Part shown: one piece after another, positions 1 to 6,494 of the stretch | Position numbering within the stretch: the first letter of the stretch is position 1 | Layout: the number at the start of each line of letters is the position of its first letter | Source of the DNA: an uncultured bacterium | Lineage (GTDB): Bacteria; Pseudomonadota; Gammaproteobacteria; Burkholderiales; Burkholderiaceae_D | Direction of reading: 5' to 3' | Assembly (NCBI GenBank): GCA_903872555.1 | Contig: CAIQLE010000305.1 | Location: 1 to 16,769 of the forward strand | Length of the DNA stretch: 16,769 nucleotides | Notes under the pieces: generated by a model | Told to the model about the DNA's origin: nothing | Seen by the model: only the letters and a program-made list of their open reading frames with translations | Database searches by the model: none | Made by a program: the position numbers and the translations under genes

Positions 1-1427
1 CGATATTCTTTGAACTCATAATCCATCGACGCATAACCGCGCGAGATCGATTTGAGTTTATCGAAGAAATCGAGCACGACTTCGGCCATCGGTATTTCAT
101 AGGTCAGCTGTACTTGTTTGCCGTGATAGGTCATGTTGATCTGCACACCACGCTTTTGCGTACACAGCGTAATGACAGCGCCCACATATTCCTGCGGCAT
201 ATACAGATTCACCGTGACGATAGGCTCACGTATCTCTTCGATCTTGGAGGGGTCAGGCATCTTGGATGGGTTGTCCACCATCAGCAAGCTGCCATCTCTC
301 AGTATCACTTCGTAAATCACGGTCGGCGCGGTCGTGATCAGGTCCATGCCGAATTCACGCTCGAGACGTTCCTGCACGATCTCCATATGGAGCAGACCGA
401 GGAAGCCGCAACGGAATCCAAAACCGAGTGCCTGCGACACTTCAGGCTCATACATCAGCGCAGCGTCATTCAGCTTGAGTTTTTCCAGCGAGTCACGCAG
501 TGCATCGTACTGATTCGCTTCCACCGGAAACAGACCTGCAAACACTTGCGGCTGAACTTCCTTGAAACCGGGCAAAGGCTCAGCAGCAGGACGCGAGACC
601 AGTGTGATGGTGTCACCCACCTTGGCGGCTTTCAGTTCCTTGATGCCGGCAATGATGAAACCTACCTGCCCGGCTGAGAGCGATTCACGCGACAGTGATT
701 TGGGCGTGAAGACGCCCACGCTTTCAACCAGATGCTGAGAGCCGGTGGCCATCAGCAGAATTTTTTCTTTCGGACGCAAGGTGCCATTAATCACACGCAC
801 CAGCATCACCACACCCACATAATTATCAAACCAGGAATCTACGATCAGCGCCTGCAGCGGTGCACTAGGGTCACCCTTGGGTGCGGGCACTTTGGCGATC
901 AGGGATTCGAGCACATCTTCTACGCCCAGACCGGTCTTGGCAGAGCAATGCACGGCATCGCCAGCTTCGATACCAATCACATCTTCGATTTCGCTGATGG
1001 CGTTATCCGGGTCGGCTGAAGGTAAATCGATTTTGTTCAGCACGGGCACAACTTCCACCCCCAGATCAAGCGCGGTATAGCAGTTGGCCACCGTCTGTGC
1101 TTCCACCCCCTGAGAGGCATCGACTACCAGTAAGGCACCTTCACAGGCTGACAGCGAACGGCTGACTTCATAACTGAAGTCAACGTGGCCGGGCGTATCG
1201 ATCAGGTTCAGGTTGTAGACCTGTCCGTCGCGCGCCTTGTAACTCAGGGCCGCGGTTTGCGCCTTGATGGTGATGCCACGCTCACGTTCCAGATCCATGG
1301 AGTCGAGCACCTGCGATTCCATTTCGCGATCGGACAGGCCGCCGCAAATCTGAATGATGCGATCTGCCAGGGTCGATTTGCCGTGGTCAATGTGGGCGAT
1401 GATGGAGAAGTTTCTTATGTGATTCAT
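1..1427 (-). CDS. lepA: Elongation factor 4 (LepA), 3' end cut by the window edge
   Basis: Ribosome-associated translational GTPase of the EF-G-like family, known to act on stalled or assembling ribosomes. About 475 codons are visible from the start; the family is usually about 597-600 residues, so roughly 120 C-terminal residues lie beyond base 1. The N-terminus ([19 protein letters not shown]) aligns with other LepA proteins and holds the G1 loop at residues 11-19. G3 is DTPGH near residues 77-81 and G4 is NKID near 131-134. The ATG at 1427 is chosen because the family start aligns there, although no clear Shine-Dalgarno sequence precedes it. A rho-independent terminator ends only about 16 bases upstream (see separate entry), so expression probably depends on the element at 1492-1497 plus read-through. 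In related genomes lepA leads a lepB-rnc-era group; that part is outside the window. Confidence 0.97.
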   Translation of the reverse strand, partial: MNHIRNFSIIAHIDHGKSTLADRIIQICGGLSDREMESQVLDSMDLERERGITIKAQTAALSYKARDGQVYNLNLIDTPGHVDFSYEVSRSLSACEGALLVVDASQGVEAQTVANCYTALDLGVEVVPVLNKIDLPSADPDNAISEIEDVIGIEAGDAVHCSAKTGLGVEDVLESLIAKVPAPKGDPSAPLQALIVDSWFDNYVGVVMLVRVINGTLRPKEKILLMATGSQHLVESVGVFTPKSLSRESLSAGQVGFIIAGIKELKAAKVGDTITLVSRPAAEPLPGFKEVQPQVFAGLFPVEANQYDALRDSLEKLKLNDAALMYEPEVSQALGFGFRCGFLGLLHMEIVQERLEREFGMDLITTAPTVIYEVILRDGSLLMVDNPSKMPDPSKIEEIREPIVTVNLYMPQEYVGAVITLCTQKRGVQINMTYHGKQVQLTYEIPMAEVVLDFFDKLKSISRGYASMDYEFKEY

Positions 1428-1442
1428 TAACAGAACAGATAC

Positions 1443-1465
1443 AAAAAAAGCGCTCGGGCGAGCGC
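1443..1465 (-). terminator. Intrinsic terminator between the glutaredoxin gene and lepA; possible lepA leader attenuator
   Basis: Read on the minus strand, a 6-bp perfect GC-rich stem (GCGCTC/GAGCGC) with a GCCC loop is followed by seven consecutive T residues. This is a textbook rho-independent terminator. It lies about 60 bases after the glutaredoxin stop codon and ends about 16 bases before the lepA ATG. It could simply end the upstream transcript. Because a -10-like element lies upstream of the hairpin and no good promoter fits between the T run and the ATG, it may instead sit inside the lepA leader. Confidence 0.8.
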
Positions 1466-1491
1466 CTTGGGTCAAAGCTTTGCTGCCCCGC

Positions 1492-1497
1492 ATTTTA
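1492..1497 (-). promoter_or_regulatory. Candidate -10 element for lepA (TAAAAT)
   Basis: On the minus strand TAAAATGC lies between the glutaredoxin stop and the terminator hairpin. It matches the sigma-70 -10 consensus at five of six positions, and the same TAAAATGC string occurs upstream of acpP. No convincing -35 hexamer is seen at 16-18 bp. If used, transcription would start near 1485 and give a leader of about 58 bases carrying the terminator. This is inference from motif and position only. Confidence 0.35.
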
Positions 1498-1523
1498 CCG
1501 GATTTAGGGGGCAAAAGCCTGAT

Positions 1524-1808
1524 TCAGGCGGCTGCAGAAGCGAGGAAGTTCAGGATAATGTTTTCATTCAGGAAATAATGGCAAAGCTGCTCAGGCTCAC
1601 TCCCCTGCTTGCAGCCCATCAGTACAGGCACCAGCTCATCATAACGCGCCAATAACTCAGGATCGGCGGCGAAATCGATATCAATCACATCTACTGGGAT
1701 ACCGGTCCCGACCAGATGGCGCAGCGCCTGCAGCAAGTCATCACACAGATGGCAGTAGCTGCGGGAATACAAAATGAAGCGGGTATCGGGGCAGGATGTG
1801 GCGACCAT
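1524..1808 (-). CDS. Glutaredoxin-family thioredoxin-fold protein (DUF836 type)
   Basis: Small cytoplasmic protein of 94 residues, the usual size for this family. A beta strand (RFILYSRSYC) leads into a CHLC redox motif near residues 19-22, and the sequence V-P-V-L in the second half is the cis-proline loop expected of a thioredoxin fold. Such proteins are predicted thiol-disulfide oxidoreductases, but partners and substrates are not established. The ATG at 1808 is fixed by an in-frame stop four codons upstream; no good Shine-Dalgarno sequence is present. The gene lies between mucD and lepA, a common betaproteobacterial arrangement. It is bounded by terminators on both sides (1929-1962 and 1443-1465), so it may be a one-gene transcription unit or depend on read-through from mucD. 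A degenerate 13-bp tandem repeat occupies its upstream region. Confidence 0.85.
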   Translation of the reverse strand: MVATSCPDTRFILYSRSYCHLCDDLLQALRHLVGTGIPVDVIDIDFAADPELLARYDELVPVLMGCKQGSEPEQLCHYFLNENIILNFLASAAA

Positions 1809-1814
1809 GAGCTG

Positions 1815-1879
1815 AAATCAGGAGCAAGTATCGGGAACAAATATCACGTAAAAATTTCACGAACGAATTTCACGGGCAG
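1815..1879. repeat. Degenerate 13-bp tandem repeat, five units
   Basis: Five consecutive 13-base units begin at 1815, 1828, 1841, 1854 and 1867, with plus-strand consensus close to ATWTCACGAACAA. TC at unit positions 4-5 and G at position 8 are present in all five. The last two units share ATTTCACG exactly, and the middle unit has ATATCACG. The array starts six bases upstream of the glutaredoxin start codon and fills much of the mucD-glutaredoxin gap. It could be a decayed microsatellite-like duplication or a cluster of regulator sites; nothing in the sequence decides this. Confidence 0.65.
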
Positions 1880-1928
1880 AATCCAGTAACTACCAGGACG
1901 CGCAAAAAACTCTACCGGGCCTGACTTC

Positions 1929-1962
1929 AAAATAAAACAGGGCCACGCCTGCGTGACCCTGT
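1929..1962 (-). terminator. Rho-independent terminator after mucD
   Basis: On the minus strand a stem of about 11 bp (ACAGGGTCACG pairing with CGTGGCCCTGT, including one G-T pair) is followed by TTTATTTT. It lies about 33 bases after the mucD stop and would end the rpoE-rseA-rseB-mucD transcript. The stem is long and the T-rich tail good, so the call is secure by pattern. Confidence 0.88.
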
Positions 1963-1995
1963 CTTTCAATCGCTTAGTGAAGCTCTTGCATACGC

Positions 1996-3483
1996 TCAGG
2001 GCTGAGCAGGACGCAGCGGCACGAACTGTGAAGAGTCACCCCGTCTGACCAGTAAGAGCGCATTTTTCTTCGCGTCCAGCTTGGCGACCAGTGCATTGAA
2101 CTGCTTGGCATCTTTTATATCGGTGTTGTTCAGCCTGACAATGACATCACCCGGCTGCAGACCCGCACGTGCGGCTGATCCTTCTGCCACTTCGACCACG
2201 ATACCGATGTCGAGCTTGAGTTCACGTTTCTGTGCATCCGTCAGATCAGCCACCACCAGACCGAGTGCGTTGGTCGCCTGCTCTTGCTTGGGTTTTTTCT
2301 CTTCTTTCTTCGCCAGGCCTTCGGATTCCATCTCAGCTATGACCACGGCGAGCTCACGCTTGCTGCCTTTACGCAGTACCGTCAGCGTGGATTTTGAACC
2401 CGGCTTGGTATTACCGACCAGACGTGGCAAGTCACCTGATTTTTCAATGACGGTGGCATTGAAATGCGTGATGATGTCGCCCGCTTCCACACCGGCTTTC
2501 TCAGCCGGACTGCCGGGTTCCACACGTGCTACCAGTGCGCCCTGTGCGCGTGGCATGCCCAGTGATTCGGCCACTTCTTTGGTGACTTCACCAATCTGTA
2601 CACCGATACGTCCGCGAACCACACGACCTACGTTTTTCAGCTGCTCAGAGACGCGTATCGCTTCATCAATAGGCACGGCAAAGGAAATGCCCATATAGCC
2701 ACCGGAGCGGCTATAAATCTGTGAATTGATACCCACGACTTCACCGCGCATATTGATCAGCGGACCACCTGAGTTACCGGGGTTCACAGCAACGTCGGTC
2801 TGTATCAGTGGCAGGTAATCACCCGTATCACGCGAATTCGCCGACACGATGCCCGCGGTGACGGTGCTTTCCAGACCAAAGGGTGAACCAATCGCGATCA
2901 CCCATTCGCCGACACGCAGCTTGCTCGAATCGCCCATGGTCAGGCGCGGCAGATTACTGCCTTCAATCTTGACCAGCGCCACATCGGTACGCTTGTCGGA
3001 GCCTATGATCTTGGCCTTGAATTCACGCTTGTCTGTCAGGGTGACGAAAACTTCGTCAGCGCCTTCGACCACGTGTGCATTGGTCAGTACATAACCATCA
3101 ATGGAAATAATAAAACCGGAGCCAACGCCCTTAGGCACTTGCTGCTCGTCTGGCTGAGGTGCCTGACGGCGGCCCCGCGGCGCTGGCTGCTGCTGACGTG
3201 GCGGCATAGGCTGTCCAAAGAAACGACGGAAGAATTCCTGCATCTCTTCGTCTTCCCCACCCTGCGCGCCGGGCTGCATGGCTTTGGATTTTTCGGTGGT
3301 GCGAATATTGACGACGGCCGGGCCGACTTTATCGACCAGATCAGTAAAGTCAGGCAGAACAGCGGCCTCAGCCTGTGTAGCGGTGACCACGCCCAGACCT
3401 ACCGGCGCAAACAGGACAGCGGCTGCGGTCAAGGCAGCGGCCGAAAGCGAACGATTCAAGAGTTGTATGGTTTTCATGGACAT
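1996..3483 (-). CDS. mucD: Periplasmic serine endoprotease, DegP/DegQ (HtrA) family
   Basis: HtrA-type protease and chaperone that degrades or refolds damaged envelope proteins in the periplasm. It has 495 residues, a little longer than average for the family. An N-terminal signal peptide with a hydrophobic stretch at about residues 12-34 probably ends at an AEA-A site near residue 40. A Gln/Pro/Arg-rich flexible insert spans about residues 90-116. The trypsin-like domain carries the catalytic triad His137 (TNAHVV), Asp167 (RTDVAL) and Ser238 (GNSGG). Two PDZ domains follow, at about 290-385 and 405-490, separated by a Lys/Glu-rich linker. The ATG follows the rseB stop directly (TAAATG), which suggests translational coupling; no Shine-Dalgarno sequence is obvious. 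A second ATG two codons later is an equal candidate. Position at the end of rpoE-rseA-rseB matches the Pseudomonas algU-mucA-mucB-mucD order, here without a mucC/rseC gene. Confidence 0.96.
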   Translation of the reverse strand: MSMKTIQLLNRSLSAAALTAAAVLFAPVGLGVVTATQAEAAVLPDFTDLVDKVGPAVVNIRTTEKSKAMQPGAQGGEDEEMQEFFRRFFGQPMPPRQQQPAPRGRRQAPQPDEQQVPKGVGSGFIISIDGYVLTNAHVVEGADEVFVTLTDKREFKAKIIGSDKRTDVALVKIEGSNLPRLTMGDSSKLRVGEWVIAIGSPFGLESTVTAGIVSANSRDTGDYLPLIQTDVAVNPGNSGGPLINMRGEVVGINSQIYSRSGGYMGISFAVPIDEAIRVSEQLKNVGRVVRGRIGVQIGEVTKEVAESLGMPRAQGALVARVEPGSPAEKAGVEAGDIITHFNATVIEKSGDLPRLVGNTKPGSKSTLTVLRKGSKRELAVVIAEMESEGLAKKEEKKPKQEQATNALGLVVADLTDAQKRELKLDIGIVVEVAEGSAARAGLQPGDVIVRLNNTDIKDAKQFNALVAKLDAKKNALLLVRRGDSSQFVPLRPAQP

Positions 3484-4497
3484 TTATCTGGGGGAGTTTG
3501 CGTCAAATTCAAGGGAGTCCGCGACTTGCCTGATGGCTGTCATAGGAACTTCGCCAACAATGGTAAGCCAAAATTTCCCCTGCCGCTTGCCCAGCATATT
3601 TAGCGCCCCCAGCCGCAGGGGTATCGCGCTGCGTTCCGGCGACCAGGGCTCGATAAAAATCGATAAACCGGCCAGTCCGTCCGAATAGAGAATCTGCGCT
3701 ACTTCACGTCGGTTTCCGCTCTTGCCCGCGCCCGCTTCGCGCATGACCCGCATCACGCTTCCGACCCGCTGAAAGCCTCCGGGCACCCAGCCCAGCTTCC
3801 AGGCCGACAAATCGGTATTTTTTGTCACGGCGTTATCTATCTGCCACCCGTGCGTATCGGTGATGCTGGGTCTGACCTGCTCATGAGGAAATGTGCCCAG
3901 ACTTAATTGCGTGAAGGCGACTTGCTCGACCACCTCCGCCTGTTCGTTCAGGGTCTGGGCGCGTAACAACAAACCTGTGACCTGATCTGTCCAGAAGCGG
4001 TAGCTATAGTGGAAGCGGTCACGGGCATCGAGTGCAAGCCCCACCACCGGCCGGCCGGCCACTCTTTCACTGCCAAAATTGCGCGCACTGTAATACTGCT
4101 TCAGCGCTTCATTGTTGATGGCCAGCAGACCGGGGAAGCCTGGCTCATGGCCACGACTTTCAATCACCAGCCGGCGCTGACGCGGCAGATAGGTCAGCAG
4201 CTCGTCACCTTTACGCACTGTTTCACTCGGCTGACCATCCAGATTATCGAGTTTTTCCTGCGTTGCACTGGCGGTATGCAGATGCGTGATGCGTGTGGAC
4301 CGGACTTCATTGCCACGCTGATAAATATAAACGCCTGTGTAATTCAGATGCTGCGCCGCCGACCTCGCCGTCTCCAGCATATGCGCCGGATTGGCTGAGC
4401 TTTGCGGGGCGGCATTGGCTGCCGCATTCAGCGCGGCAGCCGACACGGCCGGTCCGGCCGTGATCACGATGAACGACAACAGCATCAGCCGCAACAT
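3484..4497 (-). CDS. rseB: Periplasmic sigma-E regulator RseB/MucB
   Basis: Periplasmic protein of 337 residues that in the characterised family binds the periplasmic part of the anti-sigma factor RseA, shields it from proteolysis and senses lipid-like or lipopolysaccharide signals. A signal peptide covers about the first 20 residues (hydrophobic run ending VSAAA). The large N-terminal domain, about residues 38-215, includes the conserved NYTGVYIYQRG strand. The smaller C-terminal domain, about 228-330, contains the W-x-x-G-W-x-P-G-G-F-type segment (AWKLGWVPGGF). The gene starts 10 bases after the rseA stop and its TAA abuts the mucD ATG, so the four genes form one operon. The Shine-Dalgarno sequence is weak, again pointing to coupled translation. 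Family assignment rests on both sequence and context. Confidence 0.93.
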   Translation of the reverse strand: MLRLMLLSFIVITAGPAVSAAALNAAANAAPQSSANPAHMLETARSAAQHLNYTGVYIYQRGNEVRSTRITHLHTASATQEKLDNLDGQPSETVRKGDELLTYLPRQRRLVIESRGHEPGFPGLLAINNEALKQYYSARNFGSERVAGRPVVGLALDARDRFHYSYRFWTDQVTGLLLRAQTLNEQAEVVEQVAFTQLSLGTFPHEQVRPSITDTHGWQIDNAVTKNTDLSAWKLGWVPGGFQRVGSVMRVMREAGAGKSGNRREVAQILYSDGLAGLSIFIEPWSPERSAIPLRLGALNMLGKRQGKFWLTIVGEVPMTAIRQVADSLEFDANSPR

Positions 4498-4507
4498 GGG
4501 CTTGATG

Positions 4508-5056
4508 TCAGTATCCGCTGTCCAGCATTACTGGACGGACCGGCGGTGCCGCACCATACAGCGAAGGATGGGATCGCTGATGCAAACGGATGTAATCCAT
4601 TGCATTCTCGCTATGCGCCACATTCTGCACACCGCCCGCATCCGCCAGCATGGACTGAGGTGCATCCAGTGCAGCCTTCGATGCTGCCTGTTCAGAGGAG
4701 ATCGGATTGGTATGATCTTTGAATAAAGCCGGCGCCACAAAAAATCCAAAACTGGCCGCCGCAAGGGCTGCGATAGCCGTCGGCCACGTATTGCGCGAGC
4801 GCCAGCTGCTTGGTTGCGGTGCCAGTAAGGCTGGCTCGGCATCCAGACGCTTTTGCAGACGGGCTGAAAAAGCAGCGCTCGTGGGTGCGGCCATCTCTTC
4901 AGAGCGCAAGCTGTCTCCAATCTGGTGATACAGATCCCAGTCGCTTCGATGCGATGCGTTTCGCAGCTTGAGCAGCAGATTCGTTATGTCAGCCTCATCT
5001 AATTCACCGTCTGCCAGAGCCGAAATTTTCTGCCTTGTTGTATCGCCGTGATCCAT
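4508..5056 (-). CDS. rseA: Anti-sigma-E factor RseA/MucA
   Basis: Inner-membrane anti-sigma factor that holds sigma-E through its cytoplasmic N-terminal domain and is cut by regulated proteolysis during envelope stress. From the ATG at 5056 the product is 182 residues. The N-terminal segment ISALADGELDE is the hallmark of the RseA sigma-binding domain (about residues 1-75). One transmembrane segment lies at about 90-111 (PTAIAALAAASFGFF), followed by a periplasmic tail ending in Tyr. The frame is open further upstream to 5206 within rpoE, but the start at 5056 fits the family and is preceded by a good AGGGGG Shine-Dalgarno sequence. The gene lies 55 bases after rpoE. The sequence is poorly conserved overall, as is normal for this family, so context strengthens the call. 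Confidence 0.92.
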   Translation of the reverse strand: MDHGDTTRQKISALADGELDEADITNLLLKLRNASHRSDWDLYHQIGDSLRSEEMAAPTSAAFSARLQKRLDAEPALLAPQPSSWRSRNTWPTAIAALAAASFGFFVAPALFKDHTNPISSEQAASKAALDAPQSMLADAGGVQNVAHSENAMDYIRLHQRSHPSLYGAAPPVRPVMLDSGY

Positions 5057-5111
5057 AGTGCCCCCTGCCTTTGCAATCAAATTATTCAGTTCAGTTTTTT
5101 TACTTAACGCC

Positions 5112-5714
5112 TTACCAGCGTTTGTCGATTGCCGTATCCAGCAGTGGCCTGAGTTTGTCTGCGATGGATTCTCGCGCACGGAAAATCCTGCTGCGCACGG
5201 TACCAATGGGGCATCCCATTGCCACCGCTATTTCATCGTAGCTCAGGCCCTCTATTTCCCTCAAGGTGATGGCCATTCTTAATTCCTCAGGTAAAGCTTC
5301 CATCGCCACATTGACGGTTTCGGCTATCTGTTTGGTTGCCAGCATGGATTCTGGTGTGTTGATATCCCTGAGATGCTCTCCGTCATCAAAAGTTTCCGCT
5401 TCTTCAGCATCGGCTTCGGTTGATGTCGGCGCTCTCCTGCCTTGCGTCACCAGATAATTTTTGGCCGTGTTAATGCCTATCCGGTAAAGCCAGGTATAAA
5501 AGGCCGAATCACCACGGAACTGCGGCAAGGCGCGATAGGCCTTGATGAAGGCTTCCTGCACCACATCTTCTGCTTCTGCCTGGTCCCGCACCAGACGCGA
5601 AACAAGCCGCATCAGCTTCCGTTGATATTTAGATACCAGGAGCTCGAAAGCCTTCTTATCACCATGCTGGACGCGATCAACTAAAAGTTGATCTATGTCG
5701 CGTTCTGTCGTCAA
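5112..5714 (-). CDS. rpoE: RNA polymerase sigma factor RpoE (sigma-E / AlgU)
   Basis: Extracytoplasmic-function sigma factor of 200 residues directing transcription of envelope-stress genes. The sigma-70 region 2 spans about residues 14-85 and includes EAEDVVQEAFIKAYRALPQF. Region 4, about 130-187, holds the helix-turn-helix LSYDEIAVAMGCPIGTVRSRIFRAR. The linker is acidic (about 98-115). The start is a TTG at 5714: it aligns with the family N-terminus, and a GAGGA Shine-Dalgarno sequence ends eight bases before it. No ATG gives a full-length protein. The gene leads the rseA-rseB-mucD operon, and a sigma-E-like promoter lies about 165 bases upstream at the end of the preceding gene, implying autoregulation. 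Confidence 0.97.
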   Translation of the reverse strand: MTTERDIDQLLVDRVQHGDKKAFELLVSKYQRKLMRLVSRLVRDQAEAEDVVQEAFIKAYRALPQFRGDSAFYTWLYRIGINTAKNYLVTQGRRAPTSTEADAEEAETFDDGEHLRDINTPESMLATKQIAETVNVAMEALPEELRMAITLREIEGLSYDEIAVAMGCPIGTVRSRIFRARESIADKLRPLLDTAIDKRW

Positions 5715-5885
5715 TCCCCAATTCCTCGTGCTCGTGCAACGCGCAGGGAGTCCTTGTCTGTCAAAGCGACAGTGGACTATGGCCGAATGCTGTAATAAGC
5801 GCGGGTGTGCCCACCTTGCATCTGTTCACATGCCGGTGTGCGGTGCTGACCCTGTCTCGGTTTTTTTATTCAGCGCTTCCCTAGG

Positions 5886-5914
5886 TGTTGACTGAGTGAA
5901 ACTTGAAAAGTTCA
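5886..5914 (-). promoter_or_regulatory. Sigma-E-type promoter for the rpoE operon
   Basis: On the minus strand TGAACTT (5914-5908) is followed by a 16-base spacer and TCAACA (5891-5886). The known sigma-E consensus is GGAACTT, about 16 bp, then TCTGA or TCAAA, so both boxes and the spacing fit well. The -35 box overlaps the TGA stop codon of the YgfX-like gene. Transcription would begin near 5879, giving rpoE a leader of about 165 bases. The match is seen directly; use by sigma-E is inferred from the autoregulation typical of rpoE operons. Confidence 0.6.
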
Positions 5915-6433
5915 ATCTGCCGCAGGCGCAGGATAGGAAGACAGGCTGGCAGGATGCGCATGACTATTGGCTATCCATCGACATGCCACAGATAAGGCCA
6001 GAAACGATTCGCGATCCATGCAATCGGGCAGCAGATAGACAACTTTTACGTTTCCTGTCACCGATTGCAAACGTAGCACCATCAACCATGACCACAATGT
6101 TGAATCCCTGAGCAATTGAACCACCTCACTGCAGTTGTCCGACAATGCTGACCGGTCAGTTGCAGATTCAGGGCTAGTGTCAGGCAAACGGATTTGTCCG
6201 GTTCGGCTTACGTCAATGTGAAGCGTTTTTATGCATAAGAGCGGGAACAAAGCCAGTGCAAGGCTGGCGCTGGCGCAAACAATGACAAGCGCATAGTCGA
6301 TGGCATACATCGCTGCATCAGCGACAGCAGCCCACAGGCTAAAGGTCGTCATGCAGAGTACGGCACTCATCAGCCAGCATAAGACCGCAAGCCAGCGTGA
6401 CGGACGCACAAGCGCCGACACGGCAATCGACAT
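5912..6433 (-). CDS. Small membrane protein resembling YgfX
   Basis: Inner-membrane protein of 173 residues. Two hydrophobic helices lie at about residues 14-36 and 46-68, close together at the N-terminus, followed by a soluble C-terminal part. That part has the pattern of YgfX-type proteins: a G-x-I-R-L segment after the second helix (GQIRL), then LMVLRLQS and a VYLLPDCMDRESF segment followed by a conserved R-W. In gammaproteobacteria ygfX genes lie with sdhE/ygfY, and in Pseudomonas both are close to nadB-algU, so a place next to rpoE is consistent. Here neither sdhE nor nadB is adjacent. YgfX has been described as a membrane partner of a small protein and as a candidate toxin of cell-division proteins, but the role in this group is unknown. 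The ATG at 6433 lacks a clear Shine-Dalgarno sequence. Confidence 0.72.
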   Translation of the reverse strand: MSIAVSALVRPSRWLAVLCWLMSAVLCMTTFSLWAAVADAAMYAIDYALVIVCASASLALALFPLLCIKTLHIDVSRTGQIRLPDTSPESATDRSALSDNCSEVVQLLRDSTLWSWLMVLRLQSVTGNVKVVYLLPDCMDRESFLALSVACRWIANSHAHPASLSSYPAPAAD

Positions 6434-6454
6434 CAGGAAAGTGAATCAGGAAAC

Positions 6455-6488
6455 TGCGTCGTTTGAGGGCAGAGCATCAAACGACGCA
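6455..6488. other. Strong stem-loop just after fabF
   Basis: TGCGTCGTTTGA and TCAAACGACGCA form a perfect 12-bp inverted repeat with a 10-base loop. It begins about 6 bases after the fabF stop. On the minus strand the stem is followed by only a short GTTTCC rather than a T run, so it is either a weak terminator or a 3'-end stabiliser of the fab transcript that allows read-through into the YgfX-like gene. Confidence 0.6.
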
Positions 6489-6494
6489 CAGAGA

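Noticed and set aside
114..677. Plus-strand reading frame of 187 codons at the left edge
   Set aside because: Opposite lepA, whose protein sequence is unmistakable; no ribosome site or domain.
2081..2698. Long plus-strand reading frame of 205 codons opposite mucD
   Set aside because: It is antisense to a well-supported protease gene, has no recognisable domain and a Ser/Arg/Ala-rich composition typical of shadow frames.
3545..3572. GGAACTT with a 16-base spacer and CCAAA on the plus strand, resembling a sigma-E promoter
   Set aside because: It is antisense within rseB, has no gene downstream, and the -10 has C in place of the conserved T. Probably chance.
3073..3603. Plus-strand reading frame of 176 codons across the mucD-rseB junction
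   Set aside because: Lies opposite two confirmed genes and has no recognisable motif.
5057..5206. Upstream extension of rseA into rpoE (in-frame start at 5206)
   Set aside because: The extension overlaps the rpoE coding end and lacks family similarity; the ATG at 5056 has a good ribosome site and the RseA N-terminus.
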